Assembly (NCBI GenBank): GCA_000799755.1
Contig: JUHI01000011.1
Span: 124,001-188,000 of the forward strand
DNA: 64,000 nt
Reading direction: 5' to 3'
Origin: Martinezella tropici
GTDB taxonomy: Bacteria; Pseudomonadota; Alphaproteobacteria; Rhizobiales; Rhizobiaceae
Below the pieces are notes generated by a model, which was given only the letters and a program-made list of their open reading frames with translations, ran no database searches and was not told the DNA's origin. The translations under genes were made by a program, and so were the position numbers. Positions 50,441 through 59,491 of the stretch are shown here, piece after piece. Positions within the stretch are counted from its first letter, which is position 1. Every line of letters begins with the position of its first letter.

Positions 50441-50452
50441 TTGGAGATCAAT

Positions 50453-51529
50453 ATGGCATCGGTCAGCGTGACGAATGTGCGCAAGAGCTACGGTCACTTC
50501 GAAGTTCTGCATGGGGTGGATATCGACATAACCGACGGCGAATTCGTCATTCTGGTTGGGCCGTCGGGCTGCGGCAAGTCGACTCTCCTTCGCATGATAG
50601 CCGGCCTTGAAGAGATCAGCGGCGGTGATGTCGCCATCGGTGGCAAGGTGGTCAATGATGTCGAGCCCAAGAGCCGCGATATCGCAATGGTCTTTCAATC
50701 CTATGCGCTCTATCCGCACATGACCGTCGAGGCGAATATGGGCTTTTCGCTCCGCCTGGCCAAGGCGCCAAAGGAGGAGATAAAGCGGCGCGTGCGCGAT
50801 GCAGCGCAAATTCTGGGTCTTGAAAATCTGCTCGACCGCTATCCGCGCAACCTCTCCGGTGGCCAGCGCCAGCGCGTCGCCATGGGGCGCGCGATCGTGC
50901 GCCAGCCGCAGGTGTTTCTGTTCGATGAGCCATTGTCGAACCTGGATGCCAAGTTACGCGTGCAAATGCGCTCCGAAATCAAGCAGTTGCACCAGCGCCT
51001 GCGCACGACCACCATCTACGTCACGCACGACCAGATCGAGGCCATGACGATGGCGGACCGGATCGTCGTCATGCGCGACGGCTATGTCGAGCAGATCGGC
51101 TCCCCTCTCGAACTCTATGACCAGCCGGCCAACCTGTTTGTCGCGGGCTTCATCGGCTCTCCCGGCATGAATCTCATCCGCGGCAAGGTCAGCGCAGACG
51201 GCCCGGTCGAGTTCATCGCCGATGGCGGTGCTCGCCTGCCGCTGCCTGAAGGATTTGATCTCGCGCGCGGCGCCGAGGTGGTCTACGGCGTTCGGCCGGA
51301 AAACATCGCGATTGGCAAAGACGGTATCGCTGCGGAAGTCGTCGTCGTCGAGCCCACCGGCGCGGAAACGCTTATTGTTTCCAGCGTCGGGTCGGACAAT
51401 CTGGTCATAGCCCTGCGCGAGCGCATCGGGTCACGGGCCGGCGACCACATTTCCCTGAAACCCGATATCGGAAAGTTGCACCTCTTTGACGGAGCGACAG
51501 GTCGACGGCTTCGATGCAAGGGCAATTGA
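50453..51529 (+). CDS. Sugar ABC transporter ATP-binding protein (MalK/UgpC family)
   Basis: A 358-residue ATPase. Walker A GPSGCGKST, Q-loop FQSYALYPHMTV, signature LSGGQRQR, Walker B VFLFDEPLSNLDAKLR and H-loop YVTHDQIEAMT are all present; the C-terminal TOBE/OB regulatory domain (about residues 235-355, including VYGVRPENI) is typical of MalK/UgpC. TTGGAG precedes the ATG at 50453. It completes the importer whose other parts lie at 45119-48146. It is the last gene of the operon. Confidence 0.94.
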   Translation: MASVSVTNVRKSYGHFEVLHGVDIDITDGEFVILVGPSGCGKSTLLRMIAGLEEISGGDVAIGGKVVNDVEPKSRDIAMVFQSYALYPHMTVEANMGFSLRLAKAPKEEIKRRVRDAAQILGLENLLDRYPRNLSGGQRQRVAMGRAIVRQPQVFLFDEPLSNLDAKLRVQMRSEIKQLHQRLRTTTIYVTHDQIEAMTMADRIVVMRDGYVEQIGSPLELYDQPANLFVAGFIGSPGMNLIRGKVSADGPVEFIADGGARLPLPEGFDLARGAEVVYGVRPENIAIGKDGIAAEVVVVEPTGAETLIVSSVGSDNLVIALRERIGSRAGDHISLKPDIGKLHLFDGATGRRLRCKGN

Positions 51530-51551
51530 GCCCATTGCACTCAAAGTGCCC
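51520..51551 (+). terminator. Imperfect hairpin at the end of the sugar operon
   Basis: GGGCA (51520-51524) with TGCCC (51547-51551) and TGAG (51527-51530) with CTCA (51540-51543) can pair, starting within the last codons of the ATPase gene. The run after it is TTCC, so termination strength is uncertain. Confidence 0.4.
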
Positions 51552-51613
51552 TTCCACTCCTGAATACACAATCTGAAGCCGAATTTACGGAAAGTTAACC
51601 ATAAATGCCGTTT

Positions 51614-51640
51614 CTACAACTGTGCAACATCACGTTGTAG
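51614..51640 (+). promoter_or_regulatory. Inverted repeat next to the autotransporter ribosome site
   Basis: CTACAAC (51614-51620) and GTTGTAG (51634-51640) are perfect complements 13 nt apart. The right arm touches the AGGAAG ribosome site of the autotransporter gene, so it may be either an operator or an mRNA hairpin that limits translation. Confidence 0.35.
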
Positions 51641-51653
51641 GAAGCTTTTTTCA

Positions 51654-54600
51654 ATGCTGGCTGCTGCGCGCGCCGCCTTGCGCATATCGACCTTTCTCGT
51701 TCCGATTTCGGCCTGCCTTACCTCGGCAGCAGCCGTCGCAGCGCCGTTGTCGTGGACGGGCGCGGTCGATAGCAACTGGAACAATGCGGGCAACTGGTCG
51801 GCCGTATCCGTCCCGAGTTCGCTCAATTCGGTCATCATCGACGGCGGCAATTTTCCCGCCGAGATCCTAGCCGGCAGTTCGGCTGCGACGAGCGATCTGA
51901 CCGTCGGCCTCGACAGTGACGGGACCCTCACCGTTCTGGGCAAACTTCAAAGCTCTTCCGCCTCGATCGGCTCGCAGGCTGCGGCGCACGGCACCTTCGA
52001 CCTGACTGGCGCCGCCGCGGACTGGCAAAATGGCGGATCGCTTCTGGTCGGCGATCAGGGAAGCGGCGCGTTCACGATCAGCGCCGGTGGCCAATATCAA
52101 GGCGGGGGACCCGCCTACATTGGCTCCGCGGCGGGAAGCAGTGGCAGCATCACCGTCAGCGGCCAATCGTCCTTCACGCTTTCGGGCGGCCAATCACTCT
52201 TCGTCGGCTATGACGGGCAAGGCTCTTTCGACCTGATGGACGGCGCCACCGCCAGCACTGGTGATGCGACGCTTGGTTACGGCGTCGGCAGTTCAGGCTC
52301 CATATCGGTTTCCGGCTCGGGAACGAGTTGGTTGATCGACGGAGATCTGGTCGTCGGTCAGGACGGCACCGGGACGATGGTGGTGGCGACCGGCGCAACC
52401 GTTTCGAACAGCAATGCAACGATCGGGCTTGCAAGCGGCGGGAGTGGCAGCTCTCTCGCGATTTCCGGGCTGGGCTCTCAATGGACCACCAGCGGGCTCC
52501 TGACTATCGGTTCCAGCGGGACCGGCACGCTTTCGATCTATTCCGGTGCAGCCGTGTCGAGTAGCTCGGCCATCATCGGCCGCTTCGCCAGCGGTTCCGT
52601 CACGGTCGGCGGGACAGGCTCGCTGTGGGATACCGGCGCACTATTGGTCGGTGGCGATAGCACCGATGCCGACAGCTCGGGCGCCAATGGCAGGCTCGAT
52701 ATCAGTACCGGCGGCGCAGTGACCAGCAGTTCGGTCGTCGTTGCCGACGGCAAGAATTCGGTCGGTACCGTGACCGTCGATGGTGCCGGCTCGCATTGGG
52801 ATATCAATGCCGACCTGACCGTTGGCAATGAAGGCTCCGGCTCCCTCACGATCTCTGGATCGGCAAGTGCGAAGGCTGCGACGGCGACGCTCGGCAAGGA
52901 AGCCTCGTCGAGCGGTACGCTCATTGTCGTCGGCAATGGCAGCCATTTCGACATGAGCGGCGAACTGCAGGATGGCGCGGCCGGGAGCGGATCGGTGCAG
53001 GTCCTGGCAGGCGCTGCACTGTCAACGGGCAACGCCGCGCTCGGCACCGACGCCGGCGGCAACGGCCATGCGCTCGTCAGCGGCGCTGGCAGTCACTGGG
53101 CGATCGACGGCGAGCTTGATGCCGGTAGCAGCAACGGTGGTACGGGGAGCCTTGCGGTGTCGTCGCAAGGCTCGCTGACAAGCCAGAGCGCCAGCATCGG
53201 CAAGGCCGCAGGTGCCACCGGCGCTGTGACCGTGACCGGCACAGGCTCCGATTGGACCAACCAGGGCAACCTGACTGTCGGCGACGCCGGAAGCGGCACG
53301 CTGGATGTCATCCAGGGCGGGACCGTCAACACCGCAAATGCCACCATAGGCAACGCGGCAGGCAGCAGCGGCGCAGTCACGGTCACAGGAGAAGGGTCCG
53401 TCCTTTCGGTCGACAACAAGCTGACTGTCGGAAATGCGGGCGATACCAGCCTTACCTTGAGCGGCGGCTCGACCCTTTCCGCGTCAAGCCTGACGATCGC
53501 GGCTGAGGCCGGTTCGACGGCGTCGGTCAATATCGGGTCAGCGCTTGGCCAGACCGCGACGGGCGCGGCGACCCTCGATGTCGACGCCATTCACTTCGGC
53601 AGCGGCGACGGCTCCCTCGTCTTCAATTTCGGCGGCGCGCCGCAGACTTTGGGTGCGACGATAGACGGCAAGGGTTCGCTCTATGTTGCGGCAGGCGCCG
53701 TGACGTTGACCGGCAACTCCAGCGCCTTCAGTGGCGTGACCTCGATCTCCGGCGGCAGTCTCATCGTCGACGGCACACTTGGTGGGTCGATCAACCTCAG
53801 CGGCTATGGCCTGCTCGGCGGAACCGGCTCGGTCGGCTCGACGGTCGTCGGCGCCGGCGCGACGCTTTCCCCCGGCGACAATGGCATCGGCACGCTGACC
53901 ATCAACGGCAATCTGACCACCCAAGGCGGCTCCACCGTGCTCGTGGAAAGCAACGGCACATCGACCGATCGCATCGATGTCACCGGGACAGTCAGCTTGA
54001 ACGGCGGAACGCTCTCGCTGGCCGGCAACGGCCTCAAGGCCTTTACGGACTATACAATTCTCTCCGCTGCCGGCGGAGTTTCCGGCGGCTTCGACACCAT
54101 TCAGTCGAACTACGCTTTCGTCACACCTGTCCTCGACTATTCGGGCGGCACGATCGATCTCACCCTGGAGCGCAACAACACCTCCTTCGCCGCCGCAGGC
54201 ACAAACGCAAATCAGCGTTCGGCAGCTCGCGGCATCGAAAGTCTGGGGGCATCGAATAGTCTGTACGGCGCCGTCGCTGTCCTGAGTATGAATGAAGCAT
54301 CCGGAGCGCTGCAGCAACTTGCCGGCGAAATTCATACGACCCTGTTAGGGACGTCTTTCGACAATGGCCGCTTCGTCCGCGACGCCGCCATCGATCGGCT
54401 TCGCGACATGCAGGGCGGCGTTGCCGCCGGCAACAAGCAGGCACGGATAGCAAGCAATGCCGGTCTTGCCTATGCAAGCGACGACCGGCACCAGGCAACG
54501 GCGTCGGAAAAAGCCATCGACGGGGTTCTCGCCGATCCGGTCAATGGCCTGGCATCTTTCTGGAGCACGCCTTATGGCGGCTGGACCTCCTCGGACAACG

Positions 54601-55355
54601 GCAGTACCAGCACCGGCGGCATCCTCTTCGGCTTCGATACCGCGCTCAACGATACGGGTTGGCGCATCGGAGCACTTGCGGGCTACGGCCGCAGCCGGTT
54701 CAGCCAATCCGATGTCTCCGCCCATGCCGATACGGACAACTACGATGTCGGGCTTTATGCCGGCAAGACATGGGGCGCTCTGGCGCTTCGGCTTGGCGCC
54801 AGCTACGGCCTGCAATCCGTCTCCACCCTCCGCGACATCGATTTCTCTGGCTATTCCGATGCGCTGCGTGCCGACTACAATGCCTATACGGCACAGGCGT
54901 TTGGCGAACTGGCCTATGATGTTTCCCTTGGCGACGCGCGCCTTGAGCCCTATGCCAATGTGACCTTTACGGACGTGCGAAGCAGCGCCTTTTCGGAGGG
55001 CGGAGGAGCTGCGGCTCTCAGCGGCAGCGCCGATCGATCGGCCGTCACCTTTGCCACCTTCGGCATTCGGGCCGAACAAAACGTCGCCTTGGCAGACATG
55101 CCGGCCAAACTTTACGGCGCACTCGGCTGGCAACACGCATTCGGCGATCTCGACATCAGCTCGCGGATGGCCTTCGCCGGTGGAGACATGTTCACCGAAA
55201 GCGGAACCGTCGTCGACCGGGACTCGCTTGTCGTCAACGCAGGCTTCGATATCGCACTCAATGAGCAGATTTCGCTTGCGCTTGATTACAACGGCAACTT
55301 CGGTGCAGAGAACCGCGCTCACCTCTTCCGGTTGCTCTTGCAGGCGCGGTATTGA
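51654..55355 (+). CDS. Type V autotransporter with T5SS/PEP-CTERM-associated repeats
   Basis: A 1,233-residue surface protein. Residues 1-30 form a signal peptide. The passenger (about 31-660) is built of roughly ten degenerate units of about 45 residues, each reading as GSGxxW then a strand, LxVGxxGxGTLxIxxGAxV, xxATIG; this is the repeat known from type V and PEP-CTERM surface proteins, expected to form a beta-helix. A junction with SGVTSISGGSLIVDGTLGG follows (about 685-760). The last about 270 residues are the autotransporter barrel (starting near FWSTPYGGWTSSDNGS), ending in LLLQARY with a terminal aromatic residue. It probably acts in adhesion or aggregation. No protease or catalytic motif is seen. 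Confidence 0.92.
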   Translation: MLAAARAALRISTFLVPISACLTSAAAVAAPLSWTGAVDSNWNNAGNWSAVSVPSSLNSVIIDGGNFPAEILAGSSAATSDLTVGLDSDGTLTVLGKLQSSSASIGSQAAAHGTFDLTGAAADWQNGGSLLVGDQGSGAFTISAGGQYQGGGPAYIGSAAGSSGSITVSGQSSFTLSGGQSLFVGYDGQGSFDLMDGATASTGDATLGYGVGSSGSISVSGSGTSWLIDGDLVVGQDGTGTMVVATGATVSNSNATIGLASGGSGSSLAISGLGSQWTTSGLLTIGSSGTGTLSIYSGAAVSSSSAIIGRFASGSVTVGGTGSLWDTGALLVGGDSTDADSSGANGRLDISTGGAVTSSSVVVADGKNSVGTVTVDGAGSHWDINADLTVGNEGSGSLTISGSASAKAATATLGKEASSSGTLIVVGNGSHFDMSGELQDGAAGSGSVQVLAGAALSTGNAALGTDAGGNGHALVSGAGSHWAIDGELDAGSSNGGTGSLAVSSQGSLTSQSASIGKAAGATGAVTVTGTGSDWTNQGNLTVGDAGSGTLDVIQGGTVNTANATIGNAAGSSGAVTVTGEGSVLSVDNKLTVGNAGDTSLTLSGGSTLSASSLTIAAEAGSTASVNIGSALGQTATGAATLDVDAIHFGSGDGSLVFNFGGAPQTLGATIDGKGSLYVAAGAVTLTGNSSAFSGVTSISGGSLIVDGTLGGSINLSGYGLLGGTGSVGSTVVGAGATLSPGDNGIGTLTINGNLTTQGGSTVLVESNGTSTDRIDVTGTVSLNGGTLSLAGNGLKAFTDYTILSAAGGVSGGFDTIQSNYAFVTPVLDYSGGTIDLTLERNNTSFAAAGTNANQRSAARGIESLGASNSLYGAVAVLSMNEASGALQQLAGEIHTTLLGTSFDNGRFVRDAAIDRLRDMQGGVAAGNKQARIASNAGLAYASDDRHQATASEKAIDGVLADPVNGLASFWSTPYGGWTSSDNGSTSTGGILFGFDTALNDTGWRIGALAGYGRSRFSQSDVSAHADTDNYDVGLYAGKTWGALALRLGASYGLQSVSTLRDIDFSGYSDALRADYNAYTAQAFGELAYDVSLGDARLEPYANVTFTDVRSSAFSEGGGAAALSGSADRSAVTFATFGIRAEQNVALADMPAKLYGALGWQHAFGDLDISSRMAFAGGDMFTESGTVVDRDSLVVNAGFDIALNEQISLALDYNGNFGAENRAHLFRLLLQARY

Positions 55356-55635
55356 TCGCGGACCGCTGCCGCAGCAGGCTCCCGGCATGTCGTCATATCA
55401 AGCTCTCATTCGTGTCCGCGTCGCGATTAGTGCGCGTAAGCGCGAAGGCAATTGCGAAACTTCAATGATAACAGTCGATATTGAAGCACCACGCGCGATA
55501 TGATCGAACACGTTTGACGATAGTAGGCGATTAAATCGACCTTTGCAGAGAGCGCTAACTTGCAACGCGCGGCAGGCGGACGATGATTGATCTGTTCGCC
55601 AGCGAAGTTGAAACCTGAGAACCAAGGATATCCTA

Positions 55636-56574
55636 ATGAAATCAGCTACTTTTGCGGGATGGGCTGTGGTTGCGATCCTCAGCTGCGCGACCATGCCGGC
55701 CTGGGCTGACGATGCGTCTACCGGGGCGCAATCCACGACAGCGACGCAGGATGTCAAAGATATCTCTCACTACCTGCAGTCCCTCGCAACGGTCCGCAGC
55801 GCCTGTGCGGATGCAGCCTGGACGCTGTGGCAGTCCAACAACTACGATAGTTGGCGCCATCGCCGCACCTCTGTTCTGGCGATGAACTACAATGTCCAGA
55901 CACTCAGCACCTTGCCGCAAGCGCCCACCTCTCTGCCGGCCGATCTCCAGCAGCGTCTAAACGCCGCGATGCAGAAGGCCAACGACACGGTCAAGGCGAG
56001 CTTTCCCGTCTTCAAGGACCTGGCGAACTACATCAACGCCGAGGACTACAAGTCCGACAAGTTCAAGAAGGGTGACGAGCTGGACGCCCGGCTGATCGAT
56101 TTCGGCAAGACATGCCACACCGCATCGAACGATCTGCGTGCGCTTTATGTCGAGGCCGCCAGCGCTGCCATCGACAAGGGCTTGCCGGGAGCGCCCCGCG
56201 CGGATGTCGCTCGCACCATGCTGGCCGACTGGCAGCAGGCCTACGCCCTGTCGCAGGAACTGGGCAAAGGCGGCTCAATTGACCTCAAGAAGATCGATGC
56301 CGATGTGAGTGCCATTTCCGCGCTTGCCGACAAGCGCCGCACGGAATTCGCCGATGATATCGCAAAGGACGGTAGTCCGGTTGCCAATTTCTACGATCGC
56401 GATCTCAACGAGAACGTTGCGGTGCCGCTGCGCAAGGCCCTGCGGGACATGAAGGGCAAGCCGGCCGAATTGAAGGAAGCCGCGGCCGATCGTCCCCGCG
56501 CCGACTTCCTGATCATCCGCCAGCAGATCGATCTCACCATGCTTGCGGACATTCTTCGATTTGTCGGCGGCTGA
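55636..56574 (+). CDS. Secreted protein of unknown function
   Basis: A 312-residue protein with a clear signal peptide (residues 1-25, ending MPAWA-D). The mature part is helix-rich, charged and free of membrane segments: long amphipathic stretches such as LQQRLNAAMQKANDTVKASFPVFKDLANYI and later LRKALRDMKGKPAELKEAAADR. There are two cysteines (in RSACADAAW and GKTCHTASND), which could form a disulfide. I recognise no family. AAGGA precedes the start. The 280-bp gap before it holds an inverted repeat CTTCAAT/ATTGAAG near 55461-55487 and no gene that I can see. Likely periplasmic; co-regulation with the autotransporter is possible but not shown. Confidence 0.72.
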   Translation: MKSATFAGWAVVAILSCATMPAWADDASTGAQSTTATQDVKDISHYLQSLATVRSACADAAWTLWQSNNYDSWRHRRTSVLAMNYNVQTLSTLPQAPTSLPADLQQRLNAAMQKANDTVKASFPVFKDLANYINAEDYKSDKFKKGDELDARLIDFGKTCHTASNDLRALYVEAASAAIDKGLPGAPRADVARTMLADWQQAYALSQELGKGGSIDLKKIDADVSAISALADKRRTEFADDIAKDGSPVANFYDRDLNENVAVPLRKALRDMKGKPAELKEAAADRPRADFLIIRQQIDLTMLADILRFVGG

Positions 56575-56612
56575 CGAACGGCGGGATGCCGGTTATTTTG
56601 CGCCCGATCGGT

Positions 56613-57374
56613 CTAACCGACGAAGCCGGCGTAGTTTTCTTCGGTAATTCTGCGCATGATAGCCGAATAAGCTTCGTGATTCTGATCGTCTGCCAGGACG
56701 CGCCCCAGTGACGGCTGCGCAAAAGCCGACATCGGCAGGAGAGCGAGTGGCGTCGAGACGGGTGTAAGATGCGAGCCCTGCCCGGCGCGCAATGTCGTCA
56801 GCAGGCCGAACATCTCACCGGTAATGCTCGGCCTCGACAAGATCGCCATGCGATACTGCCCGGACGAATTCGTCACCAGGTAGATATGCCCCGAAAGATG
56901 CGGCACCGACACGGAGCCTTGCTGCGAAAACGAAGCGTCGCTGCGCTCGCGTTCCTGGAAGCTCAGACAGGTTCGCTCCCCATCCCAGGCGATCTCGGTG
57001 CAATAGGCAAAGATCGCCTTCGCATCGCCGAAGGACGGACGAAGCGTCAGATAGGTGCCTTCCAGCCATGACACCGAAGCGCGAGAATAGGCGCCGAACT
57101 CTTCGGCGGCATGGCCGGGCCTGTCGTTGACAACAGGCATTTGCGTTCCGACCGGCTCCCGCAGGATGACACCCATCGCCTGTTCCAGCCGAATGAGCGT
57201 CGCAAGTGTGAAGGGCCGATGCCCCGAAAGAGCCTTCTCCAAGGTCGAGAGGCTGATGCGTGCATCGTTGGCAAGGCGCTGCCTGGAAATGCGCCGTCGG
57301 GCGATCTCCTCACGAACCCGCACCGCCACGGCGCTGTTCTGGCTGTCGGACAGATAGGGGTCGCCCTGGACCAT
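56613..57374 (-). CDS. XRE-type helix-turn-helix regulator with unknown sensory domain
   Basis: A 253-residue protein. Residues about 10-65 form a Cro/C1-type helix-turn-helix (VRVREEIARRRISRQRLANDARISLSTLEKALSGHRPFTLATLIRLEQAMG). The C-terminal 180 residues form a beta-rich domain with WLEGTYLTLRPSF, FQERERSDASFSQQG and HLSGHIYLVTNSSGQYRMAILSRP; it looks like a ligand-sensing domain found in rhizobial XRE proteins but I cannot name it. The start at 57374 has AGGAAAAGAG upstream; starts at 57419 and 57470 would cross toward the divergent gene. A nested palindrome lies in the divergent region. Confidence 0.82.
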   Translation of the reverse strand: MVQGDPYLSDSQNSAVAVRVREEIARRRISRQRLANDARISLSTLEKALSGHRPFTLATLIRLEQAMGVILREPVGTQMPVVNDRPGHAAEEFGAYSRASVSWLEGTYLTLRPSFGDAKAIFAYCTEIAWDGERTCLSFQERERSDASFSQQGSVSVPHLSGHIYLVTNSSGQYRMAILSRPSITGEMFGLLTTLRAGQGSHLTPVSTPLALLPMSAFAQPSLGRVLADDQNHEAYSAIMRRITEENYAGFVG

Positions 57375-57496
57375 TCGCTCTTTTCCTGTTTGCGTAATTT
57401 TCTTCACAATTCCACACATGCTAGCCACCGGCAAGACCGTTTGCGGCAAGATGCGGACGAAACAGGGCAAAGCTTACGCTGGCGAGAAAATAGCCT

Positions 57497-57533
57497 TTGT
57501 TCACAATAACTTCAGTTATTCAACGGTGAACAA
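57497..57533. promoter_or_regulatory. Nested palindrome between XRE gene and small membrane-protein gene
   Basis: AATAAC-TTCA-GTTATT (57505-57520) is nested inside TTGTTCAC (57497-57504) and GTGAACAA (57526-57533). The outer right arm runs into the AAGGAG ribosome site of the small gene. Both repeats are perfect. It is a strong candidate operator for the divergent XRE protein and would block the small gene when bound. Confidence 0.6.
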
Positions 57534-57543
57534 GGAGCCTGCT

Positions 57544-57792
57544 GTGTCAGCCTCGCCAAACATTTCGCGTTACCGGAAGCGGCAAAATTTCCTCATTAAG
57601 TTCGGCCTGTTCCTCTGGTTCAGCAACGCCATCCTGCTGCCGGTGCTCGCCGTAATTTTCGCACTGCTACACCCCCTGGAATCGCATGGGCAACCGCCAG
57701 CCTTCGTCACGACGAACGAAAGGGGCGCAGGCAGCCTTCTTCCTCAGACGGCGCAAGACAGCAAGCAAGTCGAGGCGGCCGCCTCACGATGA
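57544..57792 (+). CDS. Small single-span membrane protein of unknown function
   Basis: An 82-residue protein starting at GTG, 6 nt after AAGGAG. It has a basic N-terminus (SPNISRYRKRQNF), one hydrophobic segment of about 25 residues (FGLFLWFSNAILLPVLAVIFALL) and a polar tail. The orientation predicted by the positive-inside rule puts the tail in the periplasm. A longer in-frame ATG at 57418 would overlap the palindrome and the divergent gene, so the short form is preferred. It is probably controlled by the XRE regulator. No family is recognised. Confidence 0.6.
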   Translation: MSASPNISRYRKRQNFLIKFGLFLWFSNAILLPVLAVIFALLHPLESHGQPPAFVTTNERGAGSLLPQTAQDSKQVEAAASR

Positions 57793-57892
57793 AAGCTAAG
57801 GATTGCCAGTTTCCTCGGGTGAAACCAGCCATCGCGATGCTTTTGCCGCGAGGACAGAACCTTTCGCCTGACGCGAGGGGCTTTCTCTCGCT

Positions 57893-59491
57893 TTAGTCTC
57901 GCCGCGGACGGCGTAGGGTGAAACTTTCGAACGGTGCGATCTGACCATCGGGGCCGACCACGTCGTAATAGGTCACGGTGATCGTCGTAAGATCTCCCGG
58001 ATGCCCGCCGGGATCGAGGTCGAAAGCGGCAAAGCCATAAGCGTGAGCAGCATTTCGCACGGCCGCCCATGGGGCCTCTTCCACGACATAAACCGGCGGG
58101 CGCTTGTGCGTGTCAGGGTTTAGATCGCCGACCCGCATGATGACGCGACAGCAGGGCGGGTTGAAGAACAGTTCGTTCGAGGGCACGGAAGTACCGCCGC
58201 CGCCAATCACCATATGCACCGTGCCCTTGGTGGTATCGATCACGTCGGTGGCGGTTCCAACGGGGATCGGCGTCAGCGTTTCATTATTCTGCTGGCCACG
58301 GATGGGGTGAGAACGTTCGTAATGATGCTCATGACCGCACACCACCAGGTCCACGCCGTATTTGTCGAACAGCGGCAGCCATTCCTGGCGGATACCGAGA
58401 TCGGCGCCATTGAACTTGTCGGCGGTGGAAATTGCGACCTGATGCATGCAGACTACCAGCCAATCGATCGCCTTATCCGCGCGGGCGGCGGCCAGCTCCT
58501 TTTCGAGCCAAGCCTTCTGGGCGCCGCCTGAATAGCCGCGCACATAGGAATCGCCGCCGTCTTGATAGACCACATCGTCATTGGCGATGGCAACCACGCG
58601 CACCGAGCCGGCAGTGAAGCTGTACCAAAGGCCATGCGTCACATCGGTCTGGCCATCGGCGGCCGGCAAGGAAAAATACGTCTGGTAAGCCTTATAGCCG
58701 ATAGGGCCATTTCCGAGCTCATTCTCGTGATTGCCGGGAGACGGCATCCAGGGGCGGTTGCGGGCGCTGCGGGTGTTGTTGTTCCAAAAATCCCACCATG
58801 TGCGCACGCGGTCATGGGCCAGATTGGCGTAGCACAAGTCCCCATTGAAGAGATGAAAGAGTGGACGCAACCGCTCTACGCCCAGCGTGGTGTCGCCAGC
58901 GGCGGGCGAGCCGAGGTTGTCATTGATATAGGTGGTGCTTTGCAGCGTCACACCGGCCGGCGGGTCGAAGACCCTGCCGAGGGTTGGCGTACCCTGGTCG
59001 CCGAAGCTGGTAAAGCGAAGAGCGTGCCGCCCGCGTGGAGACGTGCGGAACGTGCCGAATTGCGGCTCTGCTCCTTCATGGATCGCCGCGTAGAGATAGG
59101 ACGCATCCGCATCCAGGCCGCCGACCTTGGCATGATAGGCATAGACGGTCTGATTGGACTTGGCGTCGACATAGCTCGCTTCGTCGGCCGCTACCGTCTG
59201 CTCGAGCTTGCCGTCGAGGCGGCCGATGAGCACGCGCGGCTGCTTTACCGGTTGCAACGTGTGCCAGGACACGACCATTTCAGCAGAAGCATCAGCGCCG
59301 AACTGAAGATGGAGCCCCGCCACCGGTGGCGTCGCCACAGGGTTCGTCGAACCGGCGGCGGTCGGTGCCGGCGCTTTCTCCTCAGCGCTGGCAAACGAGG
59401 CTGTCATCAGCACGCCCGTACCAATGCCGGCGGCGGCAAGGAGTCTGCGGCGGCTGATGTCGAAGTTCTTATCGCTATCCGGTGTTGTCAT
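57893..59491 (-). CDS. Tat-exported purple-acid-phosphatase-like metallophosphoesterase
   Basis: A 532-residue enzyme. The N-terminal Tat signal has SRRRLLAAAGIGTGVLM (residues 13-29). A fibronectin-like PAP N-domain (about 55-150) has MVVSWHTLQP. The dinuclear metal site is complete: FTSFGDQG, FHLFNGDLCYANL, SPGNHENE, CMHQVAIS and CGHEHHYER. It would release phosphate from organic esters in the periplasm. The absence of a clear Pho box upstream means phosphate control is not shown. It is convergent with the small membrane-protein gene. The 251 bp upstream of its start, up to the nitrilase stop, contain nothing I recognise. Confidence 0.9.
   Translation of the reverse strand: MTTPDSDKNFDISRRRLLAAAGIGTGVLMTASFASAEEKAPAPTAAGSTNPVATPPVAGLHLQFGADASAEMVVSWHTLQPVKQPRVLIGRLDGKLEQTVAADEASYVDAKSNQTVYAYHAKVGGLDADASYLYAAIHEGAEPQFGTFRTSPRGRHALRFTSFGDQGTPTLGRVFDPPAGVTLQSTTYINDNLGSPAAGDTTLGVERLRPLFHLFNGDLCYANLAHDRVRTWWDFWNNNTRSARNRPWMPSPGNHENELGNGPIGYKAYQTYFSLPAADGQTDVTHGLWYSFTAGSVRVVAIANDDVVYQDGGDSYVRGYSGGAQKAWLEKELAAARADKAIDWLVVCMHQVAISTADKFNGADLGIRQEWLPLFDKYGVDLVVCGHEHHYERSHPIRGQQNNETLTPIPVGTATDVIDTTKGTVHMVIGGGGTSVPSNELFFNPPCCRVIMRVGDLNPDTHKRPPVYVVEEAPWAAVRNAAHAYGFAAFDLDPGGHPGDLTTITVTYYDVVGPDGQIAPFESFTLRRPRRD

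Noticed and set aside
51654..55355. Repeats in the autotransporter gene considered as a CRISPR array or DNA-level tandem repeat
   Set aside because: Similarity is at protein level and degenerate at DNA level, in one continuous reading frame without spacers.
54345..55388. A 347-codon minus-strand frame opposite the autotransporter barrel
   Set aside because: The plus strand has a complete barrel with terminal aromatic residue; the reverse frame has no motif.
57772..57785. 14-bp palindrome GAGGCGGCCGCCTC
   Set aside because: It lies within the last codons of the small membrane-protein gene (alanine/arginine-rich end) and is likely a by-product of GC-rich coding.
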